Source: Setoptus koraiensis
Taxonomy: Eukaryota; Arthropoda
Direction: 5' to 3'
Length of the DNA stretch: 64,000 bases
NCBI GenBank assembly: GCA_048013815.1
Contig: CM106586.1
Coordinates: 9,734,001-9,798,000, forward strand
The notes under the pieces were generated by a model. That model ran no database searches. It was not told where the DNA came from and worked only from the letters and a program-made list of their open reading frames with translations. Made by a program: the position numbers and the translations under genes. Of this stretch, positions 1 through 13,936 are shown piece by piece. Position 1 is the stretch's first letter, and every line of letters starts with the position of its first letter.

Positions 1-1673
1 GATTGCGTTCGGGATGCGCCGACGTTCTATCGCAAACAAGAGTTTGGCGCAAATCAGGCCGCCCTCCAGACTGCGGCGAGCGGTCGCAATCGGGGCCCGA
101 ACCAATTGCGAGCGAGGCTCGGCACAGGCGCGGGTTCTAGTCCGCCGGTCGCCAGTGATCGCGCGTTTTGATTGTATCAACTTGATATCAAGCTGATATC
201 AACTTGATATAATTGTGCCCCGACACAACTGTGCTTGTGCTGGCATTAATTGCTCGAGTGTGCGTGTCATCATCACCTCATTGTGGCCATCGTATCCAAT
301 TGCATCATTTGTTGTGGTTGCAATTGGAGCGAGCACTTGCGCGCCTCAATCCGGATAATCTCAATGTTGCTCAATGCGGATGTTGCTGCGCGTTCAGTCA
401 GTGCGACGCACATCTTCAGACTGGCGGGCCGGCCGGCCCGCCGCTGGGCGGATGGCAGCCGAGAATGGGCAGCCACCGCAGCGCGACGATCACGCTGCAA
501 CGGTCGCGGGGTGTCGACTATCTCGGGCTCTCGGTGAGCCGCTCGCAGCGACTCGCTCTCAATGAGTCGCTCTTAATGATTAGATTGGCGTTCAGTGGCG
601 AGCCTCTTCTGGCTGACAAACAAACGCACTCGGCAAGAGTCTGTCAACAAGCAGTGACGTTTGGCGTCATTGTTGGTCGGTGGGGGCGCCCGTCGCCGCT
701 GTCTAGCCGCACCGAGCCTCAACGAGCCGCGCTGAGCCGCACACAAATGTCAAATGTCAAGCCGCCTCAATTTCTCGACCGCATCATCATCGTGCGGTAA
801 GACGATACCGCTGCGTGAGTGTGTGTCGTGCCGAGCGCCTAACTATTACATAACACAGGCAGACGATCCGTTGTTGTTGGCGATGCTGTTGTTGTTGCCA
901 GCGCCGTTGTTGCGCAACAACAGCATGGGCACAATGCGACACGCCGGCGAGCGACATGCGGCGGTCGCTCGCCGTTGTTCGACGAGGCTGGCGACATATG
1001 TTGTTGTCGAGACTATTAACTATTACATAACAGAGTCATTTGCAAAACTAACGCGCTCGGCAATGATAATCTTGCGCATCTTGTCGTCGCGCCGCTTTCG
1101 TCATGCCTCCGCCGGGCCGACGAGCCGCCGGGCCGACGGGCCGACGTTGGCCTGTGTGCAAATGTGCCAAGACGCCAATTACGTGTCACTGAGACAGTTA
1201 TGTCATTGGCCGTTCGCACTGCTCACTGTTTGCGCCGATAGGGGCGCCATTTCGGGCCGCTGCGGCGCCTCGGTTACGGCGCTCAGTTGGGGCGCTCGGC
1301 GGCGGCGCTCGGCGGCGGCGCTCGGTTTGGGCGTCTCATGGCCGCGCGCACGGCCGCTGCGGCGCTGCGGGTGCCAATCAAACGCGCGTATAATTGAGTT
1401 ATCATGTTGATTGACCGTTATATTTGATATTCGATCAAATGTGGGGGCGCCTCAATCATCATTAGGCCGGCCAATGTGCGTTGTTACATAACAACAATGC
1501 GGCGCGCAGGCAATTTGATTGCCAGCGAGCGCGCACAGCCAAATGTAAATAACCGATACAAGCATTATTGTGCTGGGCACACAATGTAAACTCGCATACA
1601 CGAACCCAATTGGCCGTCCGATTGTCGGCGGCGTTCACTTGAAAATTTGCTCTTGTCTGTCATTTCGCGGCAC

Positions 1674-1829
1674 CGACAGCGACAACAACAACGACAACAA
1701 CAACGACAGAAGCAACAACGACAACAACAACGACAACAACAACGACAACAACAACAACAACGACAGCAACAACGACAGCGACAACAACAACAACAACAAC
1801 AACAGCAACAACGACAGCGACAACAACAA
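1674..1829. repeat. (GACAAC)n / (CAA)n microsatellite
   Basis: Imperfect repeat of GACAAC, CAACGAC and CAACAG units over about 155 bases. Read on the plus strand it gives Asn/Asp or Gln/Arg runs and on the minus strand Leu/Ser or Val runs, so the open frames across it are repeat artefacts. Confidence 0.9.
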
Positions 1830-2097
1830 ATCCGAGTGCACTATTATTGTAAATAATGGCGCACTCAATTCTAATTTTATTGTGTGTCGTATGTCGATGC
1901 GCGCTGGTTATGTAACCAGTGTCAGCGCGATGCGTCTGCAAACACTGACACTGGCGGCTGTATCAGCGGCTACTTCCATTAAGTAGCCGGCGCGCGTCAG
2001 ACAATAACCATTATCATCATCATTAAATGGCGCTAGCCGTTGTTGTCGTGCTCGCACAGCCAACCGCCGACACAACAACAGCCGCAACCGCCGACTG

Positions 2098-2162
2098 CAG
2101 ACGCAACGACAGCGCCAACAACAACGCCAACGACAGCGCCAACGACAGCGCCAGCAACCGCC
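2098..2162. repeat. CAACGACAGCGC imperfect repeat
   Basis: About five imperfect copies of a 12-base unit built from CAAC, GACAG and GCGC pieces. It belongs to the same C/A-rich repeat class as the tract at 1674-1829. Confidence 0.75.
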
Positions 2163-2723
2163 GCGCTGGCAAACAATTGGGGCCCGATGACAATGATTTG
2201 CATATAAACTCTTTATGTTTGGGCGGCCCCGTCTCCAGTGGCAGATAAGACAGCCATTGATATTGTTGTTGTCGTCTCCGGCGGGGCGCCGTCGCTCGCC
2301 CGTCCGCCTGCCCGTCCGCTCGTCTGCTCGCCCTCTCGCCTGCCCGCCCGCTCGCTTGTCGCGCAACTAATTGTGGGCCCACCGGTCGGCGCCAATGCTC
2401 GTCCGTTGCAGCGAGCAACTCGCTGCTGAGAGGGCTCCGGCGAGAGCGGGCCCACTCCCACTTTGAGCAGCCCGCGCACTCTCGAGCCCATTCAACCCGT
2501 GAAAGGGCCCGGCCGCGGGCCCCAGGGGCGCTCCGGCGCAACGTTGCAAAGTTAAAAATATATAAATGGCCAGATATCGAGCACTATCGGGCCACGGGCA
2601 CACCGAATCGGCGAGCGAGCGGCCTGATTTATGGCCGCGGCCGGCGCGAATATCCGGCCCGACGGCTGGCTGGCGCGGCGCCGTCGGGCCAGCGCTTAAT
2701 TCTTTTTCCATGTTTCCATGTTG

Positions 2724-2842
2724 CCCGTTGTTGTTGTCGCTGCTGGCTGTCGCTGGTTGTCGCTGGTTGTCGCTGGCTGTCGCTGGTTGTTGCTGGCTGT
2801 TGTTTGTTGTTGTTTGTTGTCGTTTGTTGTCGCTGCTGGCTG
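2724..2842. repeat. GTCGCTGGTT-type minisatellite
   Basis: About ten imperfect copies of an 11-12 base unit, GTCGCTGGTT or GTCGCTGGCT, grading into GTTGTTT units. No coding role is apparent. Confidence 0.85.
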
Positions 2843-3703
2843 GCGGCGCCCGACGAGGCCCGGCACGCTCTGGGAACCGCACCGACCACTGCCACGGGCT
2901 GCCCGATCTCGAACGGGCCCCGATCGAGATCGTTCATATACGTTGCAGGCAGAGGCAACGGCGGTGCGATATTTGGCGACACGCGTTCGCTCCGATGCGA
3001 TTGCTGGCTGTTTCGCACGTGCTCCTCAAACGCACTTGCCGGTCGCTGTTCATTACGCACTTGATAACAGTTGATAAACTGGCCCCGCGCTGGCTCGCCG
3101 TACCGAGCGGCGGGCCCGCCGCTCGCGGCGCTCCCAGCAACTACTGACAGTGGCTGACTAATGGCGAAAACACCAATAGCGCAAATGGCGCAACCGGGCA
3201 ACAAGCAACGGTGTAACGGGCACGTAACGCGCCCGAGTGACGAAAAAAGTGATAAAACCCGCTGACCCGTTGCACATTCGCAAATTTGCGCCTCCTTTGC
3301 CCGTTGTGCCTCTATCCTCATTTCGCCCGTTGTACCTCTATCCGCATTTTGCCGCCGCGCAATCAAGTGCCGCACCGGTCGCCGGGCCAGACTGCGCGTC
3401 AGCGACGAGCGCGGCCGGAAGTGGGTCTGCCCGTGCAGGCAGCGCTCGTCGGGCACGCGCAAATTATGTTATGTGACTCAGAGCCTTGCAATTGATGCAA
3501 TGCCCGAGTCTAGGCGCCGCATTCTTGGCGAGAATTTCTTGCATCGGTGGCACCGTCGGCACCGTATGCACCATCGGCACCGTCGGCAGCGCCGGTGCGG
3601 CCCGGACTCCGGATGGGCCTGCGACGTGAGCGGCCCCCAAAGTGAGTCTCGAGAGTCCGGGGCGGGAGTGCGCGGCGCCGACTGGCCGGCTGCCGCGCGG
3701 ATT

Positions 3704-3754
3704 AGATTAGCCGCTGAAAGATTCGAGCGGCCCGAATCTTTCAGCGGCTAATCT
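3704..3754. repeat. Perfect 22-bp inverted repeat with 7-base loop
   Basis: The arms at 3704-3725 and 3733-3754 are exact reverse complements of each other, separated by AGCGGCC. As RNA this would fold into a 22-bp hairpin without mismatch. No gene overlaps it. It could be a hairpin RNA, a terminator-like fold or a recent inverted duplication; the sequence alone does not decide. Confidence 0.85.
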
Positions 3755-4299
3755 GAGTTGTAGCCGAGCTGTCGGGCGAATTCTCCCGAATGTTGCACTG
3801 GCGGGCGAATTCTCTCAAATGTTGCTCTGGCGGACGAATGGCACAAATCAATAGAATGTCGTATTAGCCGCTGACCTCTGGCGTCTTGTCGCGCGTCGCC
3901 CGAAGACGCCCCCTGGTTGCGAATGCAGCCAGCGGCTGCTTGCAATTCCGAACGACGAGCCGCCAATTTCCCGCTCAGACAAATCAAGCCGCGAGTGGGC
4001 GCCAGTTGGGGCCCCAATCGAACTGCGCAACGACAACTGCATTTGAATTCGATTTTGGGGGCCCCAAAATCGGGCCCGTTGGCGCCGACTGACATTGGCT
4101 GCCCACTCTCCAGTGTAGACTCTACACTGTAGGGTCGGTGCAGCCAGACAATGGGGCCAGCGTTGGCTTTGTGGCGCGTGATAGAGTGGCCCATAGTTTT
4201 TCAAATGGAAACCTTTGATTTATGATGCAATCACTTCTTATCTGCACAGTGTTGTTGTAGTTGTAGACACATAACACTAACTGCTGCAAATTCTTGCTT

Positions 4300-4320
4300 G
4301 TCTCTCTCTCTCTCTCTCTG
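4300..4320. repeat. (TC)n microsatellite
   Basis: About nine to ten TC dinucleotides in a row. Confidence 0.9.
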
Positions 4321-4678
4321 CCAGAGAGTCTCTGGCGGCTATTTGCCGCTTTGGCCGCTTTTGCCGGGCAATGGCCGAAAGAACTAACGGCCGACAGAGC
4401 GAGAAATTCTTGCTCGCCCGCTCTATCCGGCCGTTGTCATCATCGTGTCCAGTCATCATCAATACGCACACAAGATGTGCCTCACAAGTGAGCGTGGGCC
4501 CCACTCGATGCTGGGCCCGCCCGACGCTGGCCCCTTCCACGCAGCCGGCACACAGCAATATTTTGGGGCCCGTTTTCTCAGAGTTCACTTTAATATGACC
4601 AGTGCGTGTGACGACACCAACAAGCTGCCAAAACGGCCAAATGGCGCCCCAATTTACGTTTCGCCAAATATATATCAG

Positions 4679-4702
4679 CGCCAAATATATATATATTTGG
4701 CG
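4679..4702. repeat. Perfect 24-bp AT-rich palindrome
   Basis: Self-complementary 24 bases with CGCCAAA arms around an alternating AT core and no spacer. A partial direct copy of the left half begins about 18 bases upstream. Confidence 0.85.
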
Positions 4703-5340
4703 ACCAGCAGTCGCCAGTGGGCAGTGCGCGCGCCGAGTGATATATTTGCTTCATATATATGCTTTTGGGGCGCCACTTCGTCAAATCATCTAATGATAAT
4801 AAGAGGAATAAGAGGCCCAAAAGGCAATATAGTGACTTGTTGTTGTTTCTCGCTGGCGGGCCCCGCTCGTTGGCCGGCCAATGGTCGCCAACGAGATGAA
4901 ATAATGATGATCATCGCTATTCCTATTTCCACCAGTCGCCTATTAACTGGCCGCGGCGCTATCACCATTTGTTATACACACAATACGACAACAATATTAT
5001 GTAATTTCGTTCGCGCGCCCCCTGGCGGCCCGCCAATGCGCGCCATCGGGGGCGGTTATTGATTGCCTAATCACATTAGAGAGCCAGAAGAGGGCCGGCA
5101 CTGAATCGCGCGCCGATCTAGCCCTAGTTAGGCCCCAACTGTTAGGGGCCCCAGCCGGCCGGCCAGTGTTAGCGATGGCCAGTGCCCCCATAATTCAATT
5201 CCTGCAAATACCCCAAATACCAACTGGCTGCTCTCAGAGCGGATATATGCAGTTTGTGTACAGTCTCGGGCCTGCATTATACAGGCTGTATATCACTGTG
5301 TCGCTGATTATGCTGCCCGCTGGCTAGTTGTGCTCGGAGA

Positions 5341-5432
5341 AACTCGCGCCAGTCGGCGCGAGTTCGGATCGGTTGCGATCCGATCCCAATCGATCCCGAC
5401 CGATCCCGACCGATCCGATCCAATCCGATTCT
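5341..5432. repeat. 10-bp hairpin followed by CGATCCCGAC decamers
   Basis: AACTCGCGCC at 5341-5350 pairs exactly with GGCGCGAGTT at 5355-5364 across a 4-base loop. It is followed to about 5432 by six or so imperfect CGATCC(CGAC/CAAT) units. Confidence 0.75.
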
Positions 5433-5879
5433 GGCCCGATTGTATCAGTGTCTTTCATCTTAATTTACTCAATTCACAGCAACATAATTCAAAAAAGAAA
5501 CTGCCCCCGCTGGCCACCCTCGAGACGCGCCCCGCTCGCCGCAACGCCAGCCGAGCCACTGACAGGCCCCAGACTCTGAGGCCCAGAGTCGCTCAGATCG
5601 ATGAGTCGGATGGCGCAAATCACAAGTTGTGACCGGCCGCCAATGTGGGCCCGCAATCCAATTTCGGCCGATACGATATTGTATGGCCATACAATGTCCA
5701 GCCAATATCCGACGGCGTATAATGGCGCCCACGAGCGGCGGCCAATCAAGCCGCTTGAGCGTCGGCCCGCGAGCCAGTGTTTGTTTTACCAATTAATAAG
5801 CGGGCGACTTTATATTGGCGCTCTATTTGTCTTGAATGATGCATTCGGCGCCGCATTCGTTTGATTCGCCCCATTTCGG

Positions 5880-5947
5880 CCAGCCGTTCGGTCAGTCGCT
5901 CGGTCAGCCGTTCGGTCAGTCGCTCGGTCAGCCGCTCGGTCAGTCGG
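5880..5947. repeat. 12-bp minisatellite (CAGCCGTTCGGT)
   Basis: About six copies alternating between CAGCCGTTCGGT and CAGTCGCTCGGT. One frame gives a Ser-Val-Ser-Arg repeat. I see no evidence that it is coding. Confidence 0.9.
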
Positions 5948-8785
5948 CCGCCCCGACCGACCGAGCAGCGCTATAGCGAACAAAGAAGCGGAGCGCTCGC
6001 GCCAGAACTCGCCAAAGCGACGCACATCGTAGAGACCGGCGCAGAGACACTGGCAATAGATTGTATCGCTTACGTAACGATTGCGACCATTGCACCATTC
6101 ATCAATCGCGCGTTTGTTGGTGCCATCAATGGGTGTCTTGGCGCGCCGTTTTTGGCGATTCTGGTGCGGTTTGCACGCGACCACGTGACGCCTCTTGGCC
6201 CGCAAACAAGGAATACGGGGCGCACTTTTGTGTATGCGCGGCCGTTGGCCAAATGGGCCCCACAATGGCGAGACTGGCCACCATTAATCTAAATTTTCTC
6301 TGATCACTTGGCGTCTGGCACGAGCGCCAGGCCTCGTTTGGGCAACAAACACACACTATGCGCCACCAGCGGACAGGTAATATGCCAATGCGTTGCGTTG
6401 CAGCGTCGGCGGCGCCCCATTCGCCCAATCGTGTGTGTGTGTATGACATCATCAATTTCTAAGCTGGCCCCCGTTCGCGTTTGTTGTTTTGTTGTCGGCT
6501 CGTTTCGTCGTCGGCTCGCTCGGCTGTTGGCTCGCTCCGTTGTGGCTCGGTTTGTCGTTGGCCCGCTCGTTGGCTGACCATCGGCCGGCCAACGCAGAGC
6601 CAGAGAGGGGCCAGCGCAGAGCCCGGAGAGGGGCCCCGCCGACAAGACGTTGCGTGGCGATATTTATATACGTGCCATATATATTGCGGCCATAAGCAAT
6701 GGACGCTGGGCCGTGACACTCGGCGCACACAACAGACAGATAATTGAGATTACCTGGCGGGCGCCTATCGCTGGCCAGCTCACTAACTGTCTGTCGCAAG
6801 CTGCCTCGCATCGGCCATTGGTGAGATCGGTGCGATCGGTGCGAGGGGCCCCCAGATAGGTGAGAGGGGCCCCAGATAAACGGGCGCACATAAAGTTTGT
6901 TGCTGTCAGTGGGTTCGTTTGTTTGCAGCGCTAATGTGCTCGTGCGCCCGTCGCGCACACACACACACAGATATACGGCCAGATATCCGGCTAGATACAC
7001 GGCCAGATATTCTGGCGAACATATATACTGCCAAATACGCGAACAGATACACGATTCGATACGCGATTCGACGCGCAACCCAAATAGCGACCAAACAGAC
7101 ATATTACCGAGCTGACCAGCACGCAGAACAAGTGTCGCGAACCTCTTATTTAAACGACTTAATAGTTGGCGTAATGTCTCTCTCCGCGTTGACGCTGGCC
7201 TAATTTTGCATATTATGCAACCATTACTTTCTTTTTCTTACTTTTGTCGGCCCGTGCGTTTGCATTGACACACCCGCCCGAATCGGGCGGCCCCATAGAG
7301 CCGATAGAGCGCACTGTATCAACGTGTGTGTGTATCATTATGTCACTCTCGGGTTCAATCATTTCGACAGACACAAAGTTTGCGCACTCCGGCATAATAA
7401 AACGGCGCATTAACATTGAAGTGGGCCAGCCACTTGGCACGGCTAGCTTGCCGATGCAAAACAAGGTTTGAGCCGCGCCAATTCCGTGAATCCGGCCCGC
7501 GTTGTTGTTAGTCGATTTCGAACAGTTGTGCCCTCTCGCCCGTGTGCACCGCGCCGGCGCTCGGGTAGGTACGCGTGCAGTTGTGCGCGGGCCCCACAAC
7601 GCCTGTTATCGTGCCTTATATTGGCTGCGAGCTGGCGACAATTGTTGTTTAGTGTGCGCATCGCGTCGGCCAAACCGACCCGACCCGAGCCAAACCGAGC
7701 CGAACCAGACCAAACAGATATTTGTCGATGATATATATTCCTGCGTGATGGCGCCACCATTTGACACCCGCCCGCCGGCCCGGCAAGCGCGACAAAACAC
7801 TTTTGAGCCGGGCCCCAATAAGTGTCAGTTGGCATGGATTGAGGCCCGTCGCGTCTTGTTTGTGCTGGCGACGACAAAAGCGCATCACTTTCATCACGCT
7901 CACATAATGCTCACTTCAGACTCTCGCAGCCATTATCCGCCGATAAGGGCTCCTCGGCTGTTTGGGCCTCTTTTTGGCCCCCTTTCCCGCGCTATCGGCG
8001 CTGCTTTGGCTCCACTGTTTGTATCGGCGCTGCTTTGGGGCCCTCTCCTCCTCACTCACCCATTCCAAACCAAACCAACGTTGTCACTGCCGCCGCTCTG
8101 GCCCCAAAACAGCGGTGATAACGTGCCCAATTGGCCAATCGCATCTACGAGCGGCTACGACGAGCCGCCGCCACGACGTACACGCCAGAAGTAATAACAT
8201 GATCAAGACGATGTTAATACTTTTGGCGCCCGCCACTCCCGTCTCACATTACAAATCTCTGTTCGGCCGGCTGGCTCGGGCCACTTGGCGCCACTGTGCG
8301 CCAGAATTGGGGCCCCGGCCGGCGTTGAGTCAACACCTAAATCGGCGCCAAGCACAGTAAGCCAACAATGGCGCTCGCAACAACTCTTGTCGGTTGTCGG
8401 CGACGATGGCTTTCGCGCTGGCTCGTCGGAAATCCCCCAGACTTGCTGTGATAGCGGCCCCAGACTTGCTGTGATAGCGGCCCCAGCCCAGTGAGCTCAG
8501 CGACAGCTCAGTAATGAGCAGTAAAGATGGCTCGATAAAGGGCCCAAATGGTGGCCGCTCGAGAGCACATTCGGCTCTCGAGCGGCTCTTTTAAGCCGCC
8601 GGAGCCCCATTCCGGCCCATTCCCGCGCCCGTCGGCGGGGCCAGATATGGCAACTAGCGACATTAATTACGTTCTTGGCTCGTGGGCGCCTCGCAGGGCC
8701 CCGTGCCGTCGCCGCCCGCCCGCAAGCAGCTCATAATTGACTCAGTGCGCACACATAACTAACACTTTCTATTCCCATCTCCCGC

Positions 8786-8894
8786 CTGCATCTCTGCACC
8801 CTCCAAATCGCTGCACCCTCGGACTGGCTGCACCCTCGGATTCGCTGCACCGCGCGACTGGCTGCACCACCGCATTCGCTGCACCGTCCAATCG
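8786..8894. repeat. ~17-bp minisatellite (CTGCACCCTCGGAxTGG)
   Basis: Six to seven degenerate copies around the constant core GCTGCACC. A tract around 16,078-16,199 also carries many GTGCA/GATGCA units. Confidence 0.8.
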
Positions 8895-9841
8895 TCGGAT
8901 TCGCCCCATCGACCCAAAAAATGATCATCCCGTGGCTCGACGCAATCACCTGCGCACCGGCCCCGAAAACGCCGCCCACGCGCTACCCGCTGCATCATCA
9001 TTCATTGGGTACTTACCATATAACTGTTTGACGTACCCGTCCGCCGCACCTGTCCGGCGTTGGACTCGGTGACGCACGCAACGCGCACACAAACCAATTT
9101 GGGCCAATTCTAACTTGACGGACATAACAGGTGAGTCATTATAATAAATCTGCGTCTCTCTTTGTTGTGACTTTTTTGTCAAGCCCGCTGGCTTGCTGGC
9201 CGGCCGATCAGCTGGTTGCCAGTGGAGTCGTTGTCCGACAAACACCGGGCTTAGTGTCTACACATACGGCAATAAATGTCACGAGCCAAAGTCGACTATT
9301 AATCAGGTGCAAGCGGCTCACAAAGACAAACGCGCCGCGTCACGAGCAGTACGTGCCCGACGGGCTCATCGCGGGCCCATGCTAATATACGCGCGCGCTG
9401 CACCGGATGCTGCCGGCCGACAATGTAACAGACAAATCCGGGGCTGCTTACACTTGTCACTTGCACAGGTTGCGCAACTGGCGCAACTCGCCCAACTGGT
9501 CGGGCCCCCAAATCCCCCAACAATGCGAGCTAATCCTCGGCTCGCTGCTGCCAATTTCGGCCGGCCCGATGGCCGGCTAATTAATGATGATACCAATCGG
9601 CGTATGTGTGCCGCCAGTCATTAGCGCGCTGGGGTATTAGCCCCAAAACGGGCCGCACAACAAACCGCACACACTAACCTGAAACGTGCCCGACCATGTC
9701 TGGCAACGTGTCCACTTCCGGCCGGCAGCAGCCATGCGGGCAAACGTTGTTGTGCCGGCCGCTTTGCGTGGCGCTGTCCGTTCGTCTCGTGTTTGGTTTT
9801 GTGTTTAGTTTTGTGTTTAGTTTGCCGGGCGTTTTTCGTCG

Positions 9842-9935
9842 GTGCGGCCGGACGGTCCGGACCCGGCACTCCGGACTCTGGACTGCGGACCCGGGACGCC
9901 CGACTTCAGACTGCGGACTCGGGACTGCGGAGCCA
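9842..9935. repeat. GGACTGCGGAC-type degenerate repeat
   Basis: A series of GGAC(T/C)C/GCGGACT units of about 10-12 bases. The repeat is imperfect and GC-rich. Confidence 0.6.
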
Positions 9936-10977
9936 GTCGTCGCAACAATATACATATCGCCGCGCATGATATTTTGGCGACTTCAGCAGCGAGTGTCACA
10001 CATTAATTAAGATTTGCTCAACAGATTAAGTGCGGCACGGGCGGCGTTAGCCGGCCCGAACGGCCGGCCAAATATCGGCCGCTCGGTCGCGTGCGCCCGT
10101 CGCTTGTTTTTGATTTTGCAGCGAGCACTCGCATTAATGGATAAATGCCGGATAATGTCGTATATTTATCCATTACTCGTGCGGGTCTTGGAGTTAGCGC
10201 GCTTACCGGCCCGCTGGCCGGTGTCTGAGTGCTGGCAATTTGCTCGCAACTCGGTGACATTAGCGGCGCCGGCGTCGTTGTCCGCAGCGACTGGCGCCCC
10301 TTATCAGGGTTACTTTGCCACGAGAGCCAAGTGAGACACATTAAGAGACACTAACTAAAAAGTTGGGCCCATTTAACTGGCCGCCGATCACTGCCAATTC
10401 GCACACGAGGGGCGCTGTTGCTGCTGGTGGGGCCCTCACCTAATGCGCACTTAATGGCGCAGTCTATTAACTAATCTATCCGTTGGCTGCAGTGTGTGCG
10501 CGCGCCCCCCAGTGCAGTTTGCATCACTCAAAGCGATGATTATGTAATGTTTATTCAGTCCGCTATTAGCGTTGGTTCACACGGCCACTATCGGCCAATG
10601 TCTAGTCATTATGTAACATTTAGTTTGGTTTAGTAACAGTTACAATACACTGAATGGCATTGTGTGTGCCATGACACCTGTCTGTTTGCTCAGTTGGGCA
10701 GTTAAATCGCGGGGCGCCGAGGGTGCGATCGCGAAACGCGGGGCCCCCGCGACACGTCGACATATATTTATATATACGATGTATAAGTGTGCAAAGTTTG
10801 CCACGTGTTTGCAGCTTTCGCAAAGTGTCAGCGAGTGTGAGAAGAGCCGCTACAAAACTGGACCAGTCAATAATTTGCCTACGCGCACTGTGCCCGTTTG
10901 CGCGTTACGTAACGCAACGCGTGCACCAGAGGCGACACTCGCTCGCGAACAAAGTCAATACAAACTCAATACAAAAT

Positions 10978-11036
10978 TGCGCAACGACAGAATTACGCAA
11001 CGACAGAATTACGCAACGACCGAATTACGCAACGAC
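10978..11036. repeat. 16-bp minisatellite (ACGCAACGACAGAATT)
   Basis: Four near-identical tandem copies, with variation only in the ACGACA/ACGACC part. Confidence 0.9.
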
Positions 11037-11199
11037 GAAAGTGACTTTTAACGCGCAGCGTGCCGGCGACACGTTGATACGGGTATCAGTTGCACGTGTT
11101 GCCAGTTTGTGGCTGCTGGGCGCCAGCCGCCAGTTTGACTCCGATTTTGTCAGACGCTGACGCGCCAGAGATTTTGTCGGCCCGTCGGCCGGCCCGCTC

Positions 11200-11267
11200 A
11201 CAACAAACTCTGTTGCACAACAAACTCGGTTGCACAGCAAACTCCGTTGCACAACAAACTCTGTTGC
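11200..11267. repeat. 17-bp minisatellite, four copies
   Basis: Four head-to-tail copies of ACAACAAACTCTGTTGC differing at one or two bases each. The unit contains the partly self-complementary pair CAAC and GTTG. Confidence 0.92.
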
Positions 11268-13936
11268 GCAAAGTGAGAGGTATGAGATTTTTGGCGCGTG
11301 TCAAACGGGCCCGATTTGATTCATGTCATGAATGTCGGGGGCGCACGAAAGCCGAAACCGACCCGGGCGACGGGCCCGACTTTCGAGTCAATTGTCAAAT
11401 TGACGTCTCAGCCGATGACGCGCCTGTCAGTGCGGGCCCGATCGGATGGCGCCCGATCGACACAATCAGTGCGCTGCAATGAACCCGACGCGACACAGCG
11501 CGGACTCCGCTGAGCGCGCTGGCGACAGGAAACGAGTGCAAATTGGGCGAGCGCCCACAATTTTGTGAGCCAACTTTCTCTGGCCAACAGACCGGCCACT
11601 TTCTCCAATGTCGTCCCGCGTCGCGCCAGATTGATGGGCCGCCGGCCAAAATAATGAATAAACTAGCGGGCCGTCGCGCCCGTCGCGGGCCCCAAATGAA
11701 GATAAATGCAAATTAACGTCCGCGGCGGCTTATACGCGGTGCGCGTGTGATTAGGCGACAATTCAGTTGGCGCAGTGGCTCCGCTGGCGCCCGTTCACTG
11801 GACCATGCCCGGCCCGCTGACCGGGTCCGCTGACGGCCCGTTACTGGGCGCCATTGTGTGTGCTCTAATTTATTTCAAACTTGTATTAGCCGCCGCTCTC
11901 GCGCCATATCGCGCCCCCATCGGCGCGGCGAACGGGCCCCACTGTGCACTTTGCAACACACGACGGATATATGAGTTGTCGCTCTGGCCGCCAGAGCGTC
12001 TGGCGTATTTATGTGCGGCGCAATCAACGTTGCGCGATGATTTGCAGGCGCCCGCCGAAATAAATGGGCCCAAAATTGATGTGCGCACGCCGGAGCGCTG
12101 GCAATTTCGCGGCGCGGCGCGGCCCGTCTTGATCGCGCGCATTGTGCGGGCCGGCTCGCGTACGGGGCCGCCAACAGGCGGACAATGGGGGATTACGGCG
12201 TGATTCATTCGCTGGCGCTGGCGCGCCCGTCGCGGCCCGATGTCTGAGACGCGCCGGGCCCCGACAAGAAGCCAATCGCGTCGCGAACAATCGCCCGAGC
12301 GCCGAACTTGGAACTTGGAGCGCCGACGCCGAACGCTCGACGCTCGAATGTCGGAGCAAGGCGGCGGCAGCGATGTGTTGACGTGCCCGCCCGAGCGCGG
12401 GGCTGCACGTGTTACCACGCGCTGTCACTCACCGGGGCCCCGGTGACATTTGTCGGCAAGTGTGGCGCTGCCAGCGCACTCCAAGTCGCAACGACTCGAA
12501 GCGAATGGCAACTAACTAACGAATGGCCCCCCCCCATTCGAATATTCGAACGCCGCGCAATGTCAGCGCAATCTTGCGGGCCCAGCCAACCGATGCGACC
12601 CCCGCCCCCTGCCTACCGACCCATCGCGAGCCGCTCGCTCGCATTGTCGCCCGACAAACATCGTGAGGCAATTGAATGGGGCCAGCCAATCGGCAAAGAG
12701 TTGCGCTCGGGGCCCCGCTGAGAGGGCGGCCCGAACGGCGCCCTTTGTTTGCGCGCTGGCTTTGGGCGGCCTGTTTGCTGTTTGCACTGCCTTTGAGAGC
12801 TCGGGTTTGTCGGGCCCATAGCGGGCGCGCCCGACAAACCGCAACGAGCAGCGGCAAAACACTGTAAACAAGCGGCGGCGACACACTGCAAACAATATTT
12901 GCGCCGCGTCGAACGCCCTGTTTCGCGTGTCAATTAAACGCTAATTAGCGGCCCGTTTGGTCGGTCGGCGCGCCGCCGCGTCCGAGTCGGCGCAGCCGCG
13001 CACCACTCGTGCGGCGACCGCTCGGGCCGCTTGCACTTTGCGGGCTCGCAGTGGCGCCGACAAACGATGCCCGTCAATTGGCGCGGCACGGCGCGGTTAC
13101 GGGCCGTAACTTACGGCGACGGCGCTCGGCCGCAAACTGCGCGCTTCTCGCACGATTCTCGCACGATTCTCGCCGCGACAATCTCGCGAGAATCGTCAGA
13201 ACCGCCAGAATCTCGCGCCTCTCCCGGGCAGATCCGCCCGAGCCGATCCGCCCGCTTCGCCCGAGCTAAATCCCTCGTTGTGCCGGAGCGGCTCCGCTCG
13301 GGCAAGTTCGTACGGCGGCGCAGAGACGCCGCAGAGGAGCACGATTCAAATGACGACGATGAGCTGTGATGATGATAGATTGAGCAATAATTGCCGCGCT
13401 AATGACAAACAATGGTGCTCGCAATGGCAGTGTCGTCTCATGCGAGCGCCATCGGGCAACGCGCCAGCGACTCGGGATTTTGTGCGCGAATTAATCTCCG
13501 CTTTGCGCCGAAGCGGCGGCGCATTCGGCGGCCGTACCTAGCCGAACGGCGGCGACCATTGGAGTGACTCGGGTGATTCCAATCGATAAATTGGCCCGAT
13601 TCGATGTAAGGCGCCGCCGATTGATGCTTGTGCCGCTGATGCGGCCCGACGTTCCATCAATCATGGGCTCCATTGTTGCGCTGTCCGTAAATGTTTGTTC
13701 TTGCAGCGGCCGACGAGCGGCCGGCGACAACAGCAGCAGCAGCATCGATTGGGCGACCGACGACGACAACAGCAGCGAGCGTTTACTGCGCGCTGCCCGA
13801 CGACCATTGCGCAACCTATTGATGCTCCGATTCGAAGCCTTCGAATTCGAAGATGCGTCAATCGGACGCGAATTATCTCTGGCCGCTGTCGTTCGGCGGT
13901 TCGTTCGCTCGTTGTTTCAGCGCTTGTTTCGGCGCT

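Noticed and set aside
1647-1868. Poly-Gln, poly-Asn and poly-Leu reading frames
   Set aside because: All come from a CAA/GAC microsatellite read in different frames; no start, splice or homology support.
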